A DNA stretch of 64,000 nucleotides from Alitta virens (Eukaryota; Annelida; Polychaeta; Phyllodocida; Nereididae), in contig OW028573.1 of the NCBI GenBank assembly GCA_932294295.1, positions 61,667,829 through 61,731,828 on the forward strand. Reading direction: 5' to 3'. The notes under the pieces are model-generated. The model ran no database searches. It saw only the letters and a program-made list of their open reading frames with translations, and was not told the origin of the DNA. Within the stretch, counting starts at the first letter, position 1; every line of letters starts with the position of its first letter. Both the position numbers and the translations under genes were made by a program. This document shows positions 58,954 to 64,000 of the stretch, one piece after another.

Positions 58954-61775
58954 ATCTATTTATTTATTAAAACATTTATACAGGGTTAAAAAAATATTTT
59001 GCCTTTTTCAAAATGGCCCTGATACAAAATATCTAAAAAGATTAAAAAAAACAAAGAAAGAAGACTAATATAAAACAGCACAAATAATAAAATATACTAT
59101 AGATGAATAAAAACAATAATAATGACATGAGATAAAAATAATACTTCCTGCATGGCCTCTCTTTTAAAAACCTGCAAACTGCCAGGTAAACTGTTCCACT
59201 TTATAGCACCAATATATGAAAAACACTTTTTAAATAATTATAAGTTAACACTTGGGACATGTACATTGTTTTCATTACATGGTCTTGGTTTTCTGTTTGA
59301 CACTTTAATCTGCATTTTAGTAACATAAGTCAGATAATGATGAACTAAACCAAGCATAGATTTGAACATCAATACTGCTATTAAAAAAAATCACGCCTTT
59401 GCTGTACATTTAACCAGTGCAGTTCATTTACAAGATCAACTCCTATAAAATTGAAATAATCATAATTACCGAGTATTACTCTGGCAAAGTGGTTTGGCAT
59501 GTGCTGGTAATTTATTTTGATTTTGACTATAGAATAACCCCACTCTGTAAATTCATAATGAAACTTAGGCTGAATAATATCATTATATATCTTCAACAAA
59601 GTTTCAACAGATAGGAACTGTTTAAGTCTTGAAAATAATCCAGCCTTTGCTCTGAGTTCTTTAAATAAAGAATCAGTCTGGTTTGACCAGGAAAGGTTAC
59701 TATCTATTTTGACACTTAAGTTGTCAATCAAGATCAGAAATGACAAAATCAAAAATGCGAACATTAATATTTTATCGTTAATATGCGTTCTAGATCACTG
59801 TCTTGAAAAGACTAACATAGAGGTTGTTTTATTACGACTTAGCACTAAGTAATTATGATCATACCATTCTTTTATAGATTTTATGGATAATGTTAACTTT
59901 TCTTGAACCTCATTAACTTTGTTACCAGTGCAATACATTAGAACGTCATCGGCATAAAGATTACATGAACCAAGATGTACATGATTATTTATATCCCTTT
60001 ACTTTTTATAATTTATTTAAATGAATTAGTTAAGGCAACAGACAAATTTTATCCAATAGTATATGCAGATGACACTGCCCTCTCTACAACACTAAATGCT
60101 TTTAACTCCTTAAATGAAAATGCTGAAGTAGAAATAAATCAAGAACTTAATAACATAAATGATTGGGTTAAGCTTAATAAAATCTCTTTAAATCCAAATA
60201 AAACAAAGGCCATGTACTTTCACTCTCCAAGTAAAGTTGTAAGACCTATGAACTTAAAAATTGACAATACTGACAATGAATTTGTCACTCATTTTAATTA
60301 TTTCGGTATTATAATTGACACACATCTGTCGTGGAAGTCACACCAATACGATATCTCAGAAAATAGCAAAAACAATTGGTATTATGTGTAAATTAAAAAA
60401 GCTTGTCCCTTCAATTATTTTACAAACAATATATAGTTCACTGATAACTCCTTATTTAAATTATGGAATTTTAACATGGGGCACTCGAGCATCAAAATTA
60501 TGCAAGTTACAAAAAAAGGCTGTCAGAATTATTTCAAACTCAAAATATAATGCCCATACCGACCCATTTTTAAAAAAATTTAATGTTCTGAAGGTAACAG
60601 ATCTGTGTGCTCTGCAGGAACTCAAGTTTGCCTTCAAGCTGGAAAACGGAACTCTTCCATCTAATTTCACGAATTCTATGTACCAAAGACACTCTGAAAT
60701 TCACCAATTTGAAACCAGAAATGCAAATAATTTGGTCACCCCACAGAGTAAGCATTTTTTCACAAACAAAAGTATAAGATTTTGTTTGCCCAATATATAT
60801 AATAATTGTCCAGCTAATATAAAGAATAAAATTACCACACATAGTTTCCATATTTTTGTAAATTACATCAAAATTTAATTAGTAAGTATGTATCAAACAA
60901 TTTGCTCTGTAAGAAACTGTTATATATGCCATCCTCTTAATCAACTGTGGCATACACATATATATATATATATACTTAAGTGTAATCTTCTAAGTGGCGT
61001 CTCATCATGATATAAAGTGTCTCACATTGCCTTTTCCAAACTAGATATTTAATTTCATCATAAATAAATTGATTTAAAATGCTGAAATCTGTCTGATAGG
61101 GTCTGCTGGGATCGGGATGAAAAATATTCTGGTGGTACCCCGGTAGCGATAGGAAATTATCTTAGGGGTGTCTCCACCTGTATATACCGTTTCTTTGTAT
61201 ATGTATACCCACAGGAAATAAAACTTGTCTGAGTCTGAGTCATTGGAACAAATGGGAAATAAAATTGGGCCAAGATTGTACCCTTGTGGGACACCAATAT
61301 TGACATTTTGTGTTTGATATTTTACCATTACAGTGTACTTTATGACCCCTGTTTGATAAATATGAATTGAACCAATTTATACCTTTGACATCAAAACCAT
61401 AAATGGCTAGCTTACTAAGCAATATTTTGTGATTAATTGGACATGTGCCATCAATCATATCATCATCAATAGTAACATACCAATCATCAAGGGCACAGTG
61501 TAGGGATGTCTGAGTGTTGTGTTTTCTTGAGCATGTAGATTGGTCGAAAGCGATAAATTTATGTTCCTCGAGATAATCCATAGTTTGACAATGAATCTGT
61601 CTTTCCAGTACTTTTGGGATATGACCAATAACACTATTAGGCCTATAAATCCTTACAACCTTCACCTTTATAGGCTGGCGTGATTCTAGATAGTTTCCAG
61701 TCATCAAGAACCAAGTTACGTTCAAGAGAAACATTGAAAAACTTTGTTAAAATGGGAGTAACAATATCAGATGCT
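58954..61775 (-). pseudogene. LINE B: minus-strand reverse transcriptase split by LINE C
   Basis: Same family as LINE A. The 5' part (61775-61240) encodes VTPILTKFFNVSLER, DDWKLSRITP, HNTQTSLHCALDDW, INHKILLSKLAIYGFDVKG and NIGVP-type sequence up to GPILF. After the LINE C insertion it resumes with HVHLGSCNLYADDVLMYC (YADD at 59945-59956 on the minus strand) and the C-terminal part at 59764-59381 (LDNLSVKIDSNLSWSNQTD). The 3' end has a CCCTGTATAAAT tail and an AAAT run at 58954-58968, as in LINE A. The segment with the first catalytic Asp is deleted (DGTCPINHK where LINE A has TCALDIKKCFDTINHK). Several frameshifts. Confidence 0.8.
59985..61239 (+). pseudogene. LINE C: 5'-truncated retrotransposon inserted in LINE B
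   Basis: It begins inside the RT domain (LLFIIYLNELVKATDKFYPI) and has the catalytic VYADDTAL (YADD at 60062-60073), LNPNKTKAMYFHS, then LVPSIILQTIYSSLITPYLN, YGILTWGTRASKLCKLQKKA and a C-terminal stretch ending FVNYIKI at 60878. There is one frameshift near 60340. The 3' UTR holds a TA run (about 60957-60974) and ends AAATAAAACTTGTCTGAGTC plus a repeated CTGAGT hexamer, a typical terminal microsatellite for CR1/Jockey-like LINEs. It belongs to a different family from A and B. Confidence 0.8.
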
Positions 61776-62995
61776 AAATAGAGAAGTTTGCTATAAAACA
61801 AATATTATTATTCACCAACAAGCCAGCAAAAAACACCACCAGCTCCATAAAACAATCCTTCATCTCCCTCTTTTTGATTTTTTCTCCTTTCCCTCTCATC
61901 ATGGAAAGCACCTTGTGAGAGGAAGCTGGATCTCTCCAGGAAAACAGTTTCCGTGAGAATAGAACAGAAGAACGTGGATTGTAATCACGGATTCTCTCAC
62001 AAGTCGTGAGACCTTGCGAGAAGTATGCGTGGTCATCAAGTAAAGAAGAGAAGGAGTTGCTGAAGTTGTTAAAATAAGGAAATGGCTGTGTGACGCTCAT
62101 TGCAAGATCATTGTGAGAGCACCATGGCAACTGAACCTACTCCTCGCTTCTTCTTTTTTCACTTTGGATTTTATTTTTTTGTTTGTAGTTGAATTCATAA
62201 TGTAAAATACAGCACTATCTTTTTTTCAAAATACTCCTTTAAATTAGATTTCTTTAATTTCCAAAGCCATAAGAGGTTAGTAAAACAGACTCAGACGCCG
62301 ACTCAGACTTGCATTTATTAAGCAACAACGTCAAAAAAAACAAAAAAAATAACAAGCATAGACATTTACAAAAAAAAAAATTATAATAACAAATAAATAA
62401 GAATTTAATAATATACCGGAAGATTCCCCGATGAACACCATTATTCATTCAGCTGGTGGTTAGATATATAAATTTACGGCTAAAATATCAATTTTAACAA
62501 TAAGCAGTGTGCCTAGCAACTGGACCACGGGTTGGAGCATATTCATTTATGGGCAAACGCAATAACTTCGCTTCAATTACGTTACATGATGAAGTTGTTT
62601 AAGTTTCATCCAACTTTTGAAATCTTGGCTTTGCACATGTTCATGGCATGCTCATGACAAAGCCTCCCTTCTCACCAAAATTATCTTTAACTCCCTGTTT
62701 TATTGATGACATAAGAACCAAATTTCCGAATTTATTAAGAGCCAATTTCTCGAAAGGGAAATTACTTTATGAAGTGTAAATCTTGCATCACACCCAGGTA
62801 AGAGGCAATTGTCTCTCAAAAATGTATTTTTCCAAAAATAGCCAAGTCATTGTTAAGTTGGTGATTATAATCTCCTCACATATTTATGGAAATACAAAGA
62901 CTTAATTATTTTCCAAATTTGTGTTGTTTGTCATCAGAAAATATCACCCAACCCACATACAATTTATGTTTAATAAAAGCCTAAAAAAACAACGT
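61776..62995. other. AT-rich spacer
   Basis: No gene supported. Several A or T homopolymer runs (62215-62240, 62333-62350, 62370-62380). The open frames here are low-complexity artefacts. Confidence 0.45.
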
Positions 62996-63041
62996 AAGAC
63001 AAGACAAGACAAGATAAGATAAGATAAGATACATAAGATAG
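62996..63041. repeat. (AAGAC)n/(AAGAT)n microsatellite
   Basis: Pentamers AAGAC change to AAGAT part way along, then break up at ACATAAGATAGGACATGG. Confidence 0.9.
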
Positions 63042-63076
63042 GACATGGAAAAAAGAAACGCCTGCTGCTCACATAG

Positions 63077-63139
63077 TGTCCTGTTCATCTGACTGTACTG
63101 TCCATCTGACTGTCCGTCTGACACACATCTGGTAACATC
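63077..63139 (-). repeat. Exact inverted copy of 57242-57304
   Basis: The reverse complement matches all 63 bases. It is bracketed by a direct repeat of about 20 bp, ACGCCTGCTGCTCAC followed by A/G and TAGT (about 63058-63077 and 63147-63166). Confidence 0.92.
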
Positions 63140-63166
63140 AGAGCCACGCCTGCTGCTCACGTAGTA

Positions 63167-64000
63167 CAATTCGTTTTTGTAATACATAGTGTAACATCTG
63201 AGTGTTTGTGGCCATTGTATATGCTCAGTGAATAATTCATGACTTATAAAGACTTTTTTTTTTGCCAAGGAAATGTGAAACAATGAGTTTGGAGATGGAT
63301 GTGTCCACATTTGGGGCACTGCTGCAAGAAGTTAGCGTGGATGTTTGAAATATTTCCCAGCTCAAAGTTATATTCACAAACAATATAAACATGTTTATTA
63401 TAAGAATAAAATAGATAAATTTAAATATTAGAGAGATGGTATAAATGGTGTAATTTTTCAAACATGCTGTATGACAGTGCTTGTTCATATTAGCGAGTTC
63501 GCTAAGGTTAAGCCGTAGACCTTTAGAGCCATTAATCTTTGCTGACTGTATATATATGTTGACACAAAAAGGAAACAATTTCTGGATCATAATACAAAAT
63601 GTGTCATGTTGGTGTGGTCAGTATTCTGTAGCTGATTATTGATGAAGGAAACAAACCACTGGGGTCAGTTATGTAAGAGGACACCTTGAATATGCCAGGA
63701 AGTCTTATTGATCAAATCTGACATGCTTTATTATCAACACAAAAAAAAAAGAGAAAAAAAAAGGAAAAGATATACTGCTAACTGCCCATACGACCTCATG
63801 TGGGCGCGTATCATATTTGATCATTAACTTTAGTTGAATTACCATGACACAGGATTTAATAGGATTAAACTAAAATCAAATCAGATTTCCTTCAGTCCAT
63901 GGAATGAAAGTTGATGGATTTGTCTTTGTTTAAAACGTTCTTATTTCTGCCCCTTTTTAAGGGAAGCAGTTGATTTAAAATGTCTCACAATTCTGATCAT
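63167..64000. other. AT-rich spacer to window end
   Basis: No gene supported. An A-rich run lies at 63741-63768. Confidence 0.45.

Overview
This window is animal (metazoan) nuclear DNA, most likely from a marine invertebrate. It is AT-rich and mostly non-coding. Its few coding exons sit behind intron acceptor sites, and dispersed eukaryotic transposons (non-LTR retrotransposons, a PIF/Harbinger DNA transposon, tRNA-derived SINEs, MITEs) fill much of the rest. Nothing suggests bacterial, organellar or viral DNA. I cannot name the species from the sequence alone.

Layout. 1-27 kb is gene-free and repeat-rich: a tRNA-Gly-like SINE with a perfect 17-bp target duplication, several long inverted-repeat or foldback elements, 18-bp-TIR MITEs, a nested palindrome at 18.4 kb, and two unclassified repeat families between 12.6 and 17.4 kb. 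27.1-38.2 kb holds the only intact protein genes I can defend: two tandem, same-strand paralogues of the atypical dual-specificity phosphatase (DUSP) family. In each, the whole phosphatase domain lies in one long 3' exon with a splice acceptor just upstream of the start codon. Between them lie another repeat and a 1.4-kb stretch rich in AGGTCA nuclear-receptor half-sites. 38.2-43.6 kb is non-coding and includes a 145-bp pure-pyrimidine CTTCT microsatellite.

43.6-51.3 kb is a transposon nest. A complete-ended but broken Harbinger element (TIRs plus TTA duplications) carries two convergent pseudogenes, a DDE nuclease and a MADF-like DNA-binding protein. It is followed by a decayed minus-strand LINE and a plus-strand LINE that is itself interrupted by a 147-bp insert. 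51.8-53.0 kb is a 1.2-kb long-inverted-repeat element with a perfect 154-bp internal tandem duplication. 53-59 kb is gene-free, high-complexity sequence ending near a minisatellite, one end of which recurs as a perfect 63-bp inverted copy at 63.1 kb. 59-61.8 kb is a minus-strand LINE split by a plus-strand LINE of another family. The rest is AT-rich spacer.

The two phosphatases are the biological centre of the window. Both keep the HCx5R catalytic loop and a candidate general-acid Asp, so both look catalytically competent. They differ in their C-terminal tails: long, basic and serine-rich in the first, short and Arg/Ser/Tyr-rich in the second. The likely story is a local gene duplication followed by tail divergence, in a neighbourhood heavily reshaped by mobile elements.
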